Source: Lingula anatina (Eukaryota; Brachiopoda; Lingulata; Lingulida; Lingulidae). From it: a stretch of DNA of 27,355 nucleotides. The stretch covers positions 530,697 to 558,051 of the forward strand of contig NW_019774525.1 of the NCBI RefSeq assembly GCF_001039355.2. Reading direction: 5' to 3'. The notes under the pieces were generated by a model. The model searched no databases. It saw only the letters and a list, made by a program, of their open reading frames with translations, and was not told where the DNA came from. This document shows positions 1 through 8,190 of the stretch, piece after piece (position 1 is the stretch's first letter; the number at the start of each line of letters is the position of its first letter). The translations under genes were made by a program, and so were the position numbers.

Positions 1-465
1 AAGGCTTAGGATTTGCTAGTCTTTTCAGTGTAATTTTCAGTTTTCCCAAATATATTGTTCCAAAAAACACTTTTCATTTGACACAGTCAACTGATCAGCT
101 TATCACAGATTTTTATTGTTGTTAAGCATCATTTGTACAAATTACAGAATTATTGGACAAAATTTTACAAAATTATTAACGTTTAACTATTTTAACTATT
201 TTAAGTCCTGAGATTTCATAGTCTTTTCAATGTAATTTTTCAGTTTTCCCAAATATATTGTCTTAGAAAACACTTTTCATTAGATACAGACAACTGATCA
301 ACTTATCACAGATTTTTATTGTTGTTAAGCATCATTTGTACAAATATCATAAATATTGGTCTAGATTTGACAAAATTATTAACATTTAACTATTTTAAGT
401 CACTGAATTTGCCATTCTTTTCAATGTAATTTTCAGTTCTTTCAATTATATAGTTCTTGTTCCAG
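1..465. repeat. ~195 bp tandem satellite, left block
   Basis: Two full units and the start of a third follow each other. Units can be anchored on the AAGTC that follows a TTTAACTATTTT box, at about 203 and 397. Each unit carries the same order of landmarks: a CTTTTCAATGTAATTTTCAG box, CCCAAATATATTGT, ACACTTTTCATT, CAACTGATCAGCTTATCACA, GTTGTTAAGCATCATTTGTA, then ATTGGACAAAATTT. Spacing between anchors varies from about 190 to 202 bp. No reading frame runs through it. It sits in what appears to be intron sequence of the LRP-like remnant. Confidence 0.85.
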
Positions 466-694
466 AGTTCCCTTACAATGAAGAAGCAGGCATTGAAAGA
501 CAGCACCAAGAGCAGCACTATGTCTTATCCATGTGCACAATACAGGGTATTTGGCAAGATTTATGACATTGTCAAATATTCTGATAACAACAACCCCTTC
601 CAGAAACCCATTGTAAGGAGTAATCTGCATCTGGCATTGGTAGTAAGGAGAAGTCTTGTATGGGTATATATTGTTTTCCAGATGACAGTTATAG
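466..694 (+). pseudogene. Exon-like block: end of LRP-type beta-propeller plus EGF start (decayed)
   Basis: A block bordered by an acceptor (CTTGTTCCAG) and a possible donor (ATAG/GTAATT). The first part reads NEEAGIERQHQEQHYVLSM, resembling a YWTD propeller strand of the 'IERA..dG..R' type. After a frame change comes IYDIVKYSDNNNPFQ, close to the 'PYDIkvY....qp..NPC' exit strand of LDL-receptor-family propellers. A stretch where the EGF cysteines would be expected follows, then a fragment reading CFPDDSYR in yet another frame. Three frames are needed for a family-like reading, so the block looks decayed or badly sequenced. The match is by eye only. It interrupts the satellite array and is the most 5' block of the remnant. 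Confidence 0.45.
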
Positions 695-819
695 GTAATT
701 TGCAACTTCTTACACAAACAACCTCAAATCATCACATTTGCTGTTTCCTTTCAGAGTAAATAATACATTGCAATAAAGAAATGTTTGTTTTGGTTAATTC
801 TCACTCTTGTGATGATTAA

Positions 820-1410
820 TTTCCCATAAACTTGACACTTAAAAAGAGACACAGACAACTGATCAGCTTATCACAGATTTTTAATGTTGTTAAGCATCAT
901 TTGTACAAATTTCAGAAACATTGGACAAATTTTTTAAATATTATTAATGTTTAAGTATTTTAAGTCATGGAATTTTGCACTGTTAATTTTCAGTGTAATA
1001 TTCAGTTTTCTCAAATATATCGTCCGAAGACAAAACTTTTCATTAGTCACAGTCAACTGATCAGCTTATCATAGATTTTTATTATTGTTAAGCATCATTT
1101 ATACAAATTTCAGAAACATTGGACAAAATTTGACAAAATTATTAACATTTAACTATTTTAAGTCCTGCAGTTTCCCAGTCTTTTCAATGTAATTTTTTGT
1201 TTTCCTAAATATATTGTCCTAAAAACACTTTTCATTAAACACAGTTATTTGATCAGCTTATCACAGATTTTTATTGTTGTTAATCATCATTTGTACAGAT
1301 TTCAAAATTATTGGACAGTTTTTAAAAATTATTAATGTTTAACTATTTTAAGAGGGTTGTTAACCCTCACTTTTACAAATTTCAGAAATATTGGACAAGA
1401 TTTGATAAAA
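820..1410. repeat. ~195 bp tandem satellite, right block
   Basis: This resumes the satellite of positions 1-465 in the same orientation. The first unit here starts in mid-unit (ACAGACAACTGATCAGC near 850) and completes the unit that was broken off near 450. Further anchors lie at about 962, 1160 and 1350, and a truncated final unit ends near 1410. Units differ by scattered substitutions and small indels, so the array is not very young. Confidence 0.85.
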
Positions 1411-1598
1411 TTGCATATTATTTTTGTATTTTGGTTCCTTTTCAAAGTCGTATTCGGAAAATTCATATATTTCATTCAAGTACATATGCCATTTAAAACT
1501 CTTTTACTGTTTAAAATTTTCACTTTGAATGACTTTGTATGTTAGACTGGTTTCTTATGATGTCAGAAATATTTGCAAAAAATATATCTTAATTTTAG

Positions 1599-1687
1599 AT
1601 CAACTTTTTGGATCGAAAAGTACCATAGATCATAGCGATGAAAGATATTGTCCCAAGAGAGGATTGAGGATTAATCCAGCAAACTTT
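1599..1687 (+). pseudogene. Exon-like block: LDL-receptor class A repeat remnant
   Basis: Acceptor TTAATTTTAG and donor TTT/GTAAGT border an open 29-codon frame containing STIDHSDERYCPKRG. The D-x-SDE-x-x-C ending is the calcium-binding end of an LDLa module (usual form DCxDxSDExxC). The expected earlier cysteines are replaced, so the module could not form its three disulfides. The block ends in phase 0. It lies between the propeller/EGF block and the last EGF block, as expected for an LRP-type receptor, though modules are missing around it. Confidence 0.45.
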
Positions 1688-2724
1688 GTAAGTATATTTT
1701 TTGGACTTCATTTAAAAAAAATACATCTTTATTTTTTTAGAAATCACTTTTTTTTCCTATTAAATATAATTTTCAGTGGAAATCAGTCCAGAATAACAAA
1801 TATATATAGTTAAAACTAAAGTTTGTCTTCCTTTAAATTCCTGTATACTGTCCTTGTAAAATTAACAATAAAATTTTGAAATGCAGCCGTGGTGAGATTT
1901 GACACAAATGATTTTGTAGGATATTTAAGAAATAAGTGATTTTTGTAGTTTTTTAAAGTGCTATACATCAATAATTTTATGTGCCACTTTGAATAAATGG
2001 ACATTTGTTGAATCATTTTATATAATATTTCGAGTGGACTGTGATTTCAAGTTAATTCAGCAATAATTTCCAAGATTTCAACTGCTCGTAGATGTGTGAG
2101 GAATGTAAGTATTCTTCAAAGCAGTTTTAGCACTTTAATTTTTCAAAAACATTCAAGTCATTTATTTACCTCTTCTCTTTTATATGAACAATTTAAACAC
2201 TTGAACCTCCATGATTTTAGGACATATTAAACAACAGTGTGTTTATTAAAATGACGTGTCTTCCTCCACTCGAATGTTTAGGATTCGGATGTTGAGGATT
2301 GTGCACAGTATGATGAATTTGTTTAAATTTAGTATGACTTAATGCTCTTTTTCTTTTAGATGGAGGGAGCAGAACAGGATGAGTGAATAAGACAGATATG
2401 TACATGGCTTGGATTTTGATAATTTTGTTTGATTTTTTATTTGGTTAGTAAAGTACACTATATGACTGTAATGTCATGTTTGTTGTTGATAAACAGATTT
2501 AATCAGAAATACATTCATGGAGTTCGTGGAGTTGAGGAAAATCAGGGTTTGCTGTTGTATACTGGCTGTTTATCTTGTGAAATCTAACCAAGTTTATGAA
2601 TTGATATAATTAAAGAAAAATGCAGCATGACTTGCCTACATCTGAAATTGTGAAGTGTTTTTGTTTTTATTATATTTAAAGTTAGTATTTTTTGTCACTT
2701 TGTATAAATTTGATAAAATTTCAG

Positions 2725-2787
2725 ACTGTTATGGGGAATACTGTGAAAAGAAGCCTTCAGCATTCACTGGAGCTGATGCAAGTTCAT
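2725..2787 (+). pseudogene. Exon-like block: end of membrane-proximal EGF module
   Basis: A short block between acceptor AAAATTTCAG and donor TCAT/GTAAGT. It reads CYGEYCEKKPSAFTGADAS, where C-x-G-x-Y-C-E is the typical last part of an EGF-like module before a receptor membrane anchor. It ends in phase 1 with a T. Joined to the next block, that makes a TAA codon at the junction, a further sign that this gene copy is broken. The next block encodes a transmembrane helix, which supports the order EGF then membrane. Confidence 0.5.
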
Positions 2788-3047
2788 GTAAGTTGTATCA
2801 AGATCCTTTTCCAGGTCAAATTTGAAAAAACTGTATTTGCTTTAAAATTTCATTCATGTTGATTATCATATGTCATAGTAAGTTTCTTTTAACATTTTGC
2901 ATGTTAGTAAATTCTTATGTCAGTCTTGGTTGTTCTTGTCAAACTGCTGAACAGTATGTTTTTCATTGTAAATAAGTCCCTGTTACTTCTTCCATGAATT
3001 ATTTCCCTTCCTGATTTGAAACATTTCTAGTAAATATGTTATTTCAG

Positions 3048-3135
3048 AAACAGCTGCCTTTGTGGTCCCCATTATACTTGTGGTCATCCTATTAGAGGTC
3101 ATTATTGATGTACTCCTATTGCTGTGAGGAAGAAG
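3048..3135 (+). pseudogene. Exon-like block: transmembrane helix of LRP-like receptor
   Basis: Acceptor GTTATTTCAG and donor AAGAAG/GTAAG flank a frame reading AAFVVPIILVVILLEVIIDV followed by LLLL. This is a single hydrophobic helix with two acidic residues (E and D) that would be unusual in a membrane. The frame hits TGA at 3125-3127. One frame over, the end reads IAVRKK, the expected basic stop-transfer signal. This suggests a one-base indel near 3115-3122 and makes the copy non-functional unless it is an assembly error. Confidence 0.55.
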
Positions 3136-3376
3136 GTAAGATTTCTCTCTCTATCTCACTCTCTCTCTCGCAGTGAATTTTAAGAAAAATTTGTTAAGCC
3201 CTCTTAGATGATATCAAATGCATCTTAGAAAATGAGGTATTTACTATCAAACAGTTTTTTCTTAAAGGCACAAAAGGTGTAATCATTGCAGCATTTTTTT
3301 AAAGATTCATTTAATATTTATTATAAGTCCAAATCTTAATGTTTTGGTAATGATATAGTTGTTGCTATGATTTCAG

Positions 3377-3517
3377 TATGAGCAAGGCCCTACATTCCAG
3401 TGGTGGGGGTGAGTTCAGACTGGGGCACCTGCAGGAACGGTGGCTTTCCATGAAGGAAATGTTGTGGCCATCAGTATGCCAGACTTTGTATATGACAGCT
3501 CTGTGGCACAGAATGGG
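3377..3517 (+). pseudogene. Exon-like block: first cytoplasmic-tail exon of LRP-like receptor
   Basis: It starts after acceptor TATGATTTCAG and ends at GGG/GTAAAC, exactly 47 codons in phase 0. The frame starts YEQGPTF, meets TGA at 3410-3412, then continues open as GAPAGTVAFHEGNVVAISMP and DFVYDSSVAQNG. The other frame between 3398 and 3420 reads SSGGGEFRLG. A pair of compensating indels around the G-run would therefore restore a continuous tail. The position just after the membrane block supports the tail assignment. The exact family member cannot be told. Confidence 0.5.
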
Positions 3518-3806
3518 GTAAACATAGTCACATATTGTATAGAAATGTGATCAGTAAAAGATTTGAGGGTTGAATTTGGATACTCAGTTGACAAAAAAGA
3601 CAGAAGATTTAGAGCTTTGAAGTATTCAGTATTTTGCATATATTGTATGTGTATAGTTTCATCTTGTATTTTTTTTTTTGGGGGGGGGGGTTTGTTTGTT
3701 TTTTTACAAATTGCCTGTGAAAACATTTTATATAAAGTTTATGCTTCATTAACTGGAGATTTTCTTTTTATTTATTGGTCTAAAGTGCTCATCTTTTTTC
3801 TCATAG

Positions 3807-4008
3807 GATGCAATGGAACCAGAGTACAACAAAACAGAATTTTGAAGACTACAACAAACCGACCAATTTGTACAACTCGACATATGACAGTATAACAGGA
3901 TAAGAACCTGCTAAACCCCCTAAAAAGGACAAGACCAGCTCCACTCACTCCAATGGGGACGCAGACAACCAGTCATCAGATATCACGGTTCATATACCAC
4001 ATAAATAA
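3807..4008 (+). pseudogene. Terminal exon-like block: LRP-like cytoplasmic tail with endocytic-type motif
   Basis: Acceptor TTTTCTCATAG precedes DAMEPEYNKT. After a one-base shift the frame reads NFEDYNKPTNLYNSTYDSI, resembling the NFxNPxY-type sorting motifs in LRP tails. An in-frame TAA lies at 3901-3903. The frame then stays open as EPAKPPKKDKTSSTHSNGD and ends with ITVHIPHK and TAA at 4006-4008. The Lys/Pro/Ser-rich end fits a receptor tail. The internal stop and the shift mark this as a pseudogene or a poorly sequenced gene. Confidence 0.55.
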
Positions 4009-4660
4009 CTCTGTCCTTCAGTAATGGAAAACTATTATGACACTGATGTTTTAGTCATGAATACAGATTTATGAGACCAAAGATTTTTTACCAAATTCTT
4101 GATGATTATTCCACAGATGAGGCAAAGCTGGGAGGGAGTATATCTCGCACAAAGCAGAAAAGATGTTGGTAGTAATGAAGAAACTTTATTATGAAGTGAT
4201 ATATCAAACCCATTCAAAATATTTGTTCTTGTAACACAGCTCGGTCAATGTAACAGTGGAGTTGATATGAAGATTTCAGATGAAAAAACAAAATAGCGCT
4301 TTGCGGTTTGTTTTAATACATTATCCTAGAAATACATCTGTGTTGGCTTCCATGGTGTACTCAAGAACTTTTGTCTTGATTCAGAAAAAGGGCAGAAGAT
4401 GAATTTTTAATTTTACAGTATTTTATTACAGTTATTCCGGCTTTAAACTATATGTCATTTGACATTTATATTGACGTCATCAGATGGGAATTTTATCAAT
4501 ATTTAATAAATATTAAAGCTGTAAGAAGGCTGGAAGAAAATTTGTCCCACACCATTGCAATATTTACTAAAATATGATTTTTATGTACAGACACTAGGCT
4601 GATTCATATGTACAGGTTAAATTTGAAAATTATCCTAATAAGTTTAGCTTTGATGAATTA
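4009..4660 (+). other. 3'-UTR-like AT-rich tract after the LRP-like remnant
   Basis: No coding frame is visible. An AATAAA lies at 4505-4510 in a very AT-rich setting and could be a poly(A) signal. A TGACGTCA palindrome occurs near 4470; its role is unknown. Confidence 0.35.
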
Positions 4661-4666
4661 ATGCTG

Positions 4667-5180
4667 TTTTTTTTTTTTTTTTTTTTTTGTATGTAAGTGA
4701 TTTTTCTTCAGATTCAAGTCTTAGACATGTTTAAAGTCTCATTATTGAACTTATAATGAATATTTTTCACGGTACAGCGTATAGTGAAAAATGATTGTCT
4801 TTGCGTTACGTCACAAGCATGTGACAGTGCTGAGTAGTAGTCACAGGTGTGACTATTAGGTGTACTTTGCAGTAGCACTTCAGTTCTAGCCCGACAGCTT
4901 AACAGTTAGGACACACTAAAATTTTATTTTATTCTATCGGCCGGGCTAATCGGCAAATAAGTATTTGCCTTTGTTTTGTGTATGCTATATAGAATAAAGA
5001 CCATACTTTAATGTGTTCTTTTGACATTTTCTGCATCTGAACAATTTTGTTCGTCGATTATATAAGAATGATGTTAAATCCGTTATCGGAATGAAATAAT
5101 ATTAGTGCAGTTTGTCAAATTCAATCTCTTCACTGTGTTCAGAATCTCAGAATAGAGCAATTCAAATATTTGAAATTCTA
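4667..5180. repeat. Dispersed copy 1 of a poly-T-led repeat (partner at 20631)
   Basis: It starts with a ~22 bp T-run. Shared landmarks with the tract at 20631-20905, in the same order and strand, are CTTCAGATTC/CCTCAGATTC, CATGTTTAAAGTCTCA, GTGTTCTTTTGACATTT, AACAATTTTGT, GATTATAT, TTAGTGCAGTT and TCTCAGAATRGAGCAA. This copy has about 250 extra bases (about 4757-5005) that the partner lacks. The extra bases include an AATAAA at 4993 and a GTGAAAAATG/TTTTTCAC hairpin. Confidence 0.6.
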
Positions 5181-5406
5181 TTGATGTATTTTTTAAATAT
5201 TTGTTTTGAGAAGAGGCCTGCAAATACTGTAATACCATACTTGAGATATTGTTATTCTGTTAGTGTTAGGGCACTATTCTTTATACATGAAAATATATTA
5301 ATTTTGATGTTAAGATACAAGTGAAAGAGTATTTTTTGTTTGTTGAGTACATGAATTAATCTCAATAGGTAGATTTCCCTGTAAAAAGTTTACAAATTTT
5401 GATTAT
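5181..5406. other. AT-rich intergenic tract
   Basis: No gene, RNA or repeat boundary is recognised here. Short open frames have no protein-like features. Confidence 0.3.
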
Positions 5407-5597
5407 CTCCAAGTTGGGGCCGTAGCGATAGTCCGAAGGTTCAATAGTCCGAAGGTTCATTGGTTCAAATGTTCACTATAGAACCTTTGGACCAATGAAC
5501 CCTTGATTAAAAAATCGATAAAAATGTTACCACTTTTCGGACCAATGAACCTTCGGACCAATGAACCTTCGGACTATCGAGACGCCCCCTCCAAGTT
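5407..5597. mobile_element. 173 bp inverted-repeat element with 9 bp target duplication
   Basis: CTCCAAGTT occurs at 5407-5415 and again at 5589-5597, exactly bordering a 173 bp body (5416-5588). The body starts GGGGCCGTAGCGATAGTCCG and its other end, read on the minus strand, starts GGGGCGTCTCGATAGTCCG, giving near-matching terminal inverted repeats. Inside, units of the form GGTTCATTGGTCCGAA are repeated in both orientations. It has no coding capacity, so it is a non-autonomous (MITE-like) element. Nine-base duplications are typical of Mutator-type elements, but the superfamily is not proven. Confidence 0.8.
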
Positions 5598-6486
5598 AAT
5601 GGATTATGCTCTTTTTTGTGAAATGTTTTGCTGAAAGTTGGTCTGTATGATTAAATAGTATTATTGATGATAATAGATAACTGTGCGTGCTTTTATTTTA
5701 GATTTCTGCTACGTGTCTGCTCCAATCAGTTGACTTCAAATAATATTTAAAATTTTAAGAGATAATACTTACTTCATTATTTTTTATTTCTTGGTGTGAG
5801 GGGCCTTTTTTATATTCAAATTTTTTTTCTCAAATTCGCCTGCAGTACTTTTCAATGTCTCCCCCCTCAATTGTCAGTTGCTCTTCCCGCCGATTACTGC
5901 ATAGGTCAAGGTCAGGTTTACAAATTACGAGAATTAAGGTGGATTGATCCACCAAAATGCTATTTCGAATACTTTTTTTCTTCATGAAGGCCACTTTCCT
6001 GGAATTTCCAACGTTACTGTTGGCCTTTTTTTCTTTTTTTTTTTTCTTTTTTTTTTCTTTTTTTTTTTTTTTCTCGTTTTCCCTCCTTTTTTCTGTTTTT
6101 TTGAGCTCAAAGATTGCGTGGTAACTTGGGGTAAATTGCATCATTTTTTCACCTTCCAAACCTAAACACAATACATTTTTTTTTTTTCATTTGAGAAAAA
6201 AGGGGGGGGGGGAATTCCCTATAAATTGGGTAAGATGCTCATTAACCAATCTGTCAAATTTGTCTGGCCTTAATAGTAACTAGTTATATGACTTTGCAGT
6301 GTTGGGTTTAGAGGGGTCCTGACCCCCCCTCCCCCCTTCGGTTTCTGAAAAAAATTCACACAAATATTCCCCTCTTGGAATTAGAATTTTGACTTGCTGA
6401 TTAATACTTCTAAACCGTACCAAATGGCATCGTTCGCCCTCTAAAGCCCCCGTCACAGTTAAGCCCCCGTCACACTTATTCAGAAG
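5598..6486. other. Gene-free stretch with long T-tract
   Basis: It contains a pyrimidine tract of almost pure T near 6026-6072 and a G-run near 6203. A G/C-run segment (6300-6450) resembles 7505-7660: both have AGAGGGGTCCT, a GGTTT(C/T)TGAAAA box, AATATTCCCCT, TTGACT..CTGA and CTGTACCAAAT/CCGTACCAAAT. The latter pair is probably one old interspersed repeat. The ORFs over the T-tract are low-complexity artefacts. Confidence 0.4.
6466..6480. repeat. Possible terminus of host element GCCCCCGTCACA
   Basis: AAGCCCCCGTCACA occurs twice in close succession (about 6445-6480). It resembles a transposon end sequence just outside the inverted 173 bp-type element and the AATG array. The far end was not found. 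Confidence 0.25.
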
Positions 6487-6612
6487 GGGGCGTCTCGATA
6501 GTCCGAAGGTTCATTGGTCCGAAAAGTGGTAACATTTTTATCGATTTTTTAATCAAGGGTTCATTGGTCCGACGGTTCTATAGTGAATATTCGGACCAAT
6601 GAACCTTCGGAC
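6487..6612. mobile_element. Second, inverted and truncated copy of the 5416-5588 element
   Basis: It starts GGGGCGTCTCGATAGTCCG, which is the right end of the first element in reverse complement. It keeps the central order (AAAGTGGTAACATTTTTATC, then GATTTTTTAATCAAGG, then TTCTATAGTG). It lacks one internal GGTTCATTGGTCCGAA unit and stops at TTCGGAC without the second terminus. Flanks ATTCAGAAG (left) and ATTCACCAG (right) match at 7 of 9 positions and may be a worn target duplication. Confidence 0.75.
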
Positions 6613-6684
6613 ATTCACCAGAATGAATAAATAAAAAAAAATGTATTACATTCGGGAAGAAATTTCAAATTGACCTAAATTCTT

Positions 6685-7195
6685 GTAAGAATGCCGTTGG
6701 AATACTCAGAATGCGCTTGAATCCGCCTGGAATGATCCGTGCACATGTCGGCTGTATTAGCTATCAAATGCATGCATGTAGCTCGAATGTAGTTGGAAAA
6801 CTAGGAATGTCAATATTGCTGTCAGAATGCAGTCCGGATATTTAGAATACACTTCAAATGCCGTACGAGTATAGTTCGATTGCTGGCTGAAATAGGATCC
6901 AGATGCATTCGAATTGCAATCCGGCTCATTCTTGCAGGATTTGAAGTGTCTTGCCATTTCGGTTCTCCCTCGAATGTGATCAGAATGTTTCGAATGCTAA
7001 CAGAATGCCGTGAGAATGCAGTCATAGTGCAGTTAGAATACTATTCAAATGCCATTCGATAATATTCCACTTGGAATGCAACTCAAAAATTTTGAACATG
7101 AGCAAAACATTCGGGCCGGCCACAAGAATGGGTAAAAATATTTGGAATGCACTCTTTTTTTTTAGAATGCTCTTCGAATATCCACACAGAATGAA
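6685..7195. repeat. Array of AATG(C) motifs spaced near 10-11 bp or multiples
   Basis: AATG or near variants start at 6690, 6701, 6710, 6720 and 6731; at 6786, 6806, 6826, 6846 and 6857; at 6973, 6984, 6993, 7004 and 7015, with 7037 and 7048 after; and at 7127, 7146, 7166 and 7177. Steps are 9-11 or 19-20 bp. Preferred context is (T/A)(C/A)GAATGC. The bases between motifs vary freely, so this is not an ordinary minisatellite. No convincing reading frame: the ORFs across it overlap in several frames and both strands. Confidence 0.7.
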
Positions 7196-7214
7196 TTGTC
7201 TTTCCGACGGCATT

Positions 7215-7320
7215 CTTACTCATTCCGCCTCTAGTGAGTCTGGGGTATAAAATACCAAAAATTTTCGGGGGCCGAGCCCCATGCCGCATACCCCCTTCAA
7301 ATAATCCAGAATCCGCCCCT
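7215..7320. repeat. Interspersed repeat end with GGGGGCCGAGCCCC box
   Basis: A GC-richer patch reading TTTTCGGGGGCCGAGCCCC and ending ATCCGCCCCTGCA is set in AT-rich DNA. On the minus strand it starts TGCAGGGGCGGATTCTGG, a form common at ends of old interspersed repeats in invertebrates. The class is not assigned. Confidence 0.35.
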
Positions 7321-7504
7321 GCATCTGATGGAATCAGCAGAATAAAAAACTTACTTTTTAAAGTTATTATTTAAAAATCATATCTGGATGTACGACGTTG
7401 TAATCCTAAATTACCTTCACAGTGACAAATAAGCTTTCGAATATTTGTCGTGTGTGTGCCTGCGTGGAACCTGGACATGATAAAGAAGCTTTTATTTAAT
7501 TGTT

Positions 7505-7660
7505 CCAGTGGCGGACTTAGCGTGGGGTGGTGGTCAGAGGGGTCCTTTGGTTTTTGAAAAAGAATCACACCAATATTCCCCTTTTGAAATTAGACATTTG
7601 ACTAGCTGAATCATAATTCTCAACTGTACCAAATTGCACCATTTTCATCGGAAGGTGGGG
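7505..7660. repeat. Old interspersed repeat starting CCAGTGGCGGACTTAG
   Basis: It starts after TTGTT with CCAGTGGCGGACTTAG. It shares ordered boxes with 6300-6450 (AGAGGGGTCCT, TGAAAAA, CACACAAATATTCCCCT-like, CCAAATTGCACCA-like). Two diverged copies about 1.2 kb apart support a repeat. No coding frame. Confidence 0.4.
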
Positions 7661-8190
7661 TTGTCTTGTTAAGCTCAAATACACATTTTGAGTGAAAGAA
7701 AACAGTTGAAAAGAGTAGAGGATGTGTCATCTGGATAAGGAAAGTAAACACGCCTTTCACTTAGACTGCGTGTACATGAAATATCTATTTTCTAAAAATC
7801 TATTTTCTATTCGCGGTATTTTGTGATCATTCCGAGCGCAGCCGAGAATTAATTACAGCTTTGGAAGTAACTGGCTCGCGCTGCCAGTAATTACGCCGCG
7901 GGGTATTCAGGGCACAGACCGTAATCACAAGATACCGCGAATAGAAAATAGATTTTTAGAAAATAGACTTGTCATGTGAACGGGGCCTAAGCTGTCGCTG
8001 TGGCTGCTTATGGTCTGCTTTTAATCAATTAACTTAATTAAAAAAATAATAATCACAGCGAAGCCTCAAAAAATGAATAAGCTGTATAAATGTGATGCAC
8101 AATTTTTAATTCAGCATTCACAAGTTTGGCCATTCTTTTATGTGCTTTGTACATGTACGCTGTGGTTTGTTATTGCTTCTTCGTTTAATT
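7645..8190. repeat. Dispersed repeat copy A, split by a foldback insertion
   Basis: GGTGGGGTTGTCTTGTTAAG near 7656 and GGATGTGTCATCTGGATAAG near 7718 match boxes in copy B (from 10980) and copy D (from 18050). After the 224 bp insertion, CTTATGGTCTGCTTTTAATC and ACAATTTTTAATTCAGCATT continue the same repeat. The match to B and D fades past about 8190. Confidence 0.65.
7762..7989. mobile_element. 224 bp foldback MITE with TA target duplication
   Basis: The body is 7764-7987, bordered by TA on both sides. The arms are complementary over about 60 bp: the left arm has CTATTTTCTAAAAATCTATT and ATTCGCGGTATTTTGTGAT, and the right arm has their reverse complements. Outer ends are GACTGCGTGTACATGA and, on the minus strand, GGCCCCGTTCACATGA. 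The axis is near 7875. Copies B (near 11085) and D (near 18160) show the empty site, with CA(C/A)TAAGGCAGTCTCTG unbroken. It has no ORF, so it must have moved with help from elsewhere. Confidence 0.8.

Noticed and set aside
2065-2115. Possible exon before GAAT/GTAAGT reading ISTARRCVRN
   Set aside because: A donor is present, but the acceptor is poor and the phase does not fit the LDLa block without a stop.
2343-2375. Possible exon after CTTTTAG reading MEGAEQDE then TGA
   Set aside because: Too short, no partner exon, and it does not fit the order of the LRP-like modules.
5830-6171. Lys/Glu-rich minus ORF of 113 codons
   Set aside because: The Lys-rich core is the T-tract read on the other strand. 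There is no protein-like sequence outside it.
6757-7289. Overlapping ORFs of 60-68 codons on both strands
   Set aside because: They come from the AATG motif array, which keeps several frames open. No consistent protein.
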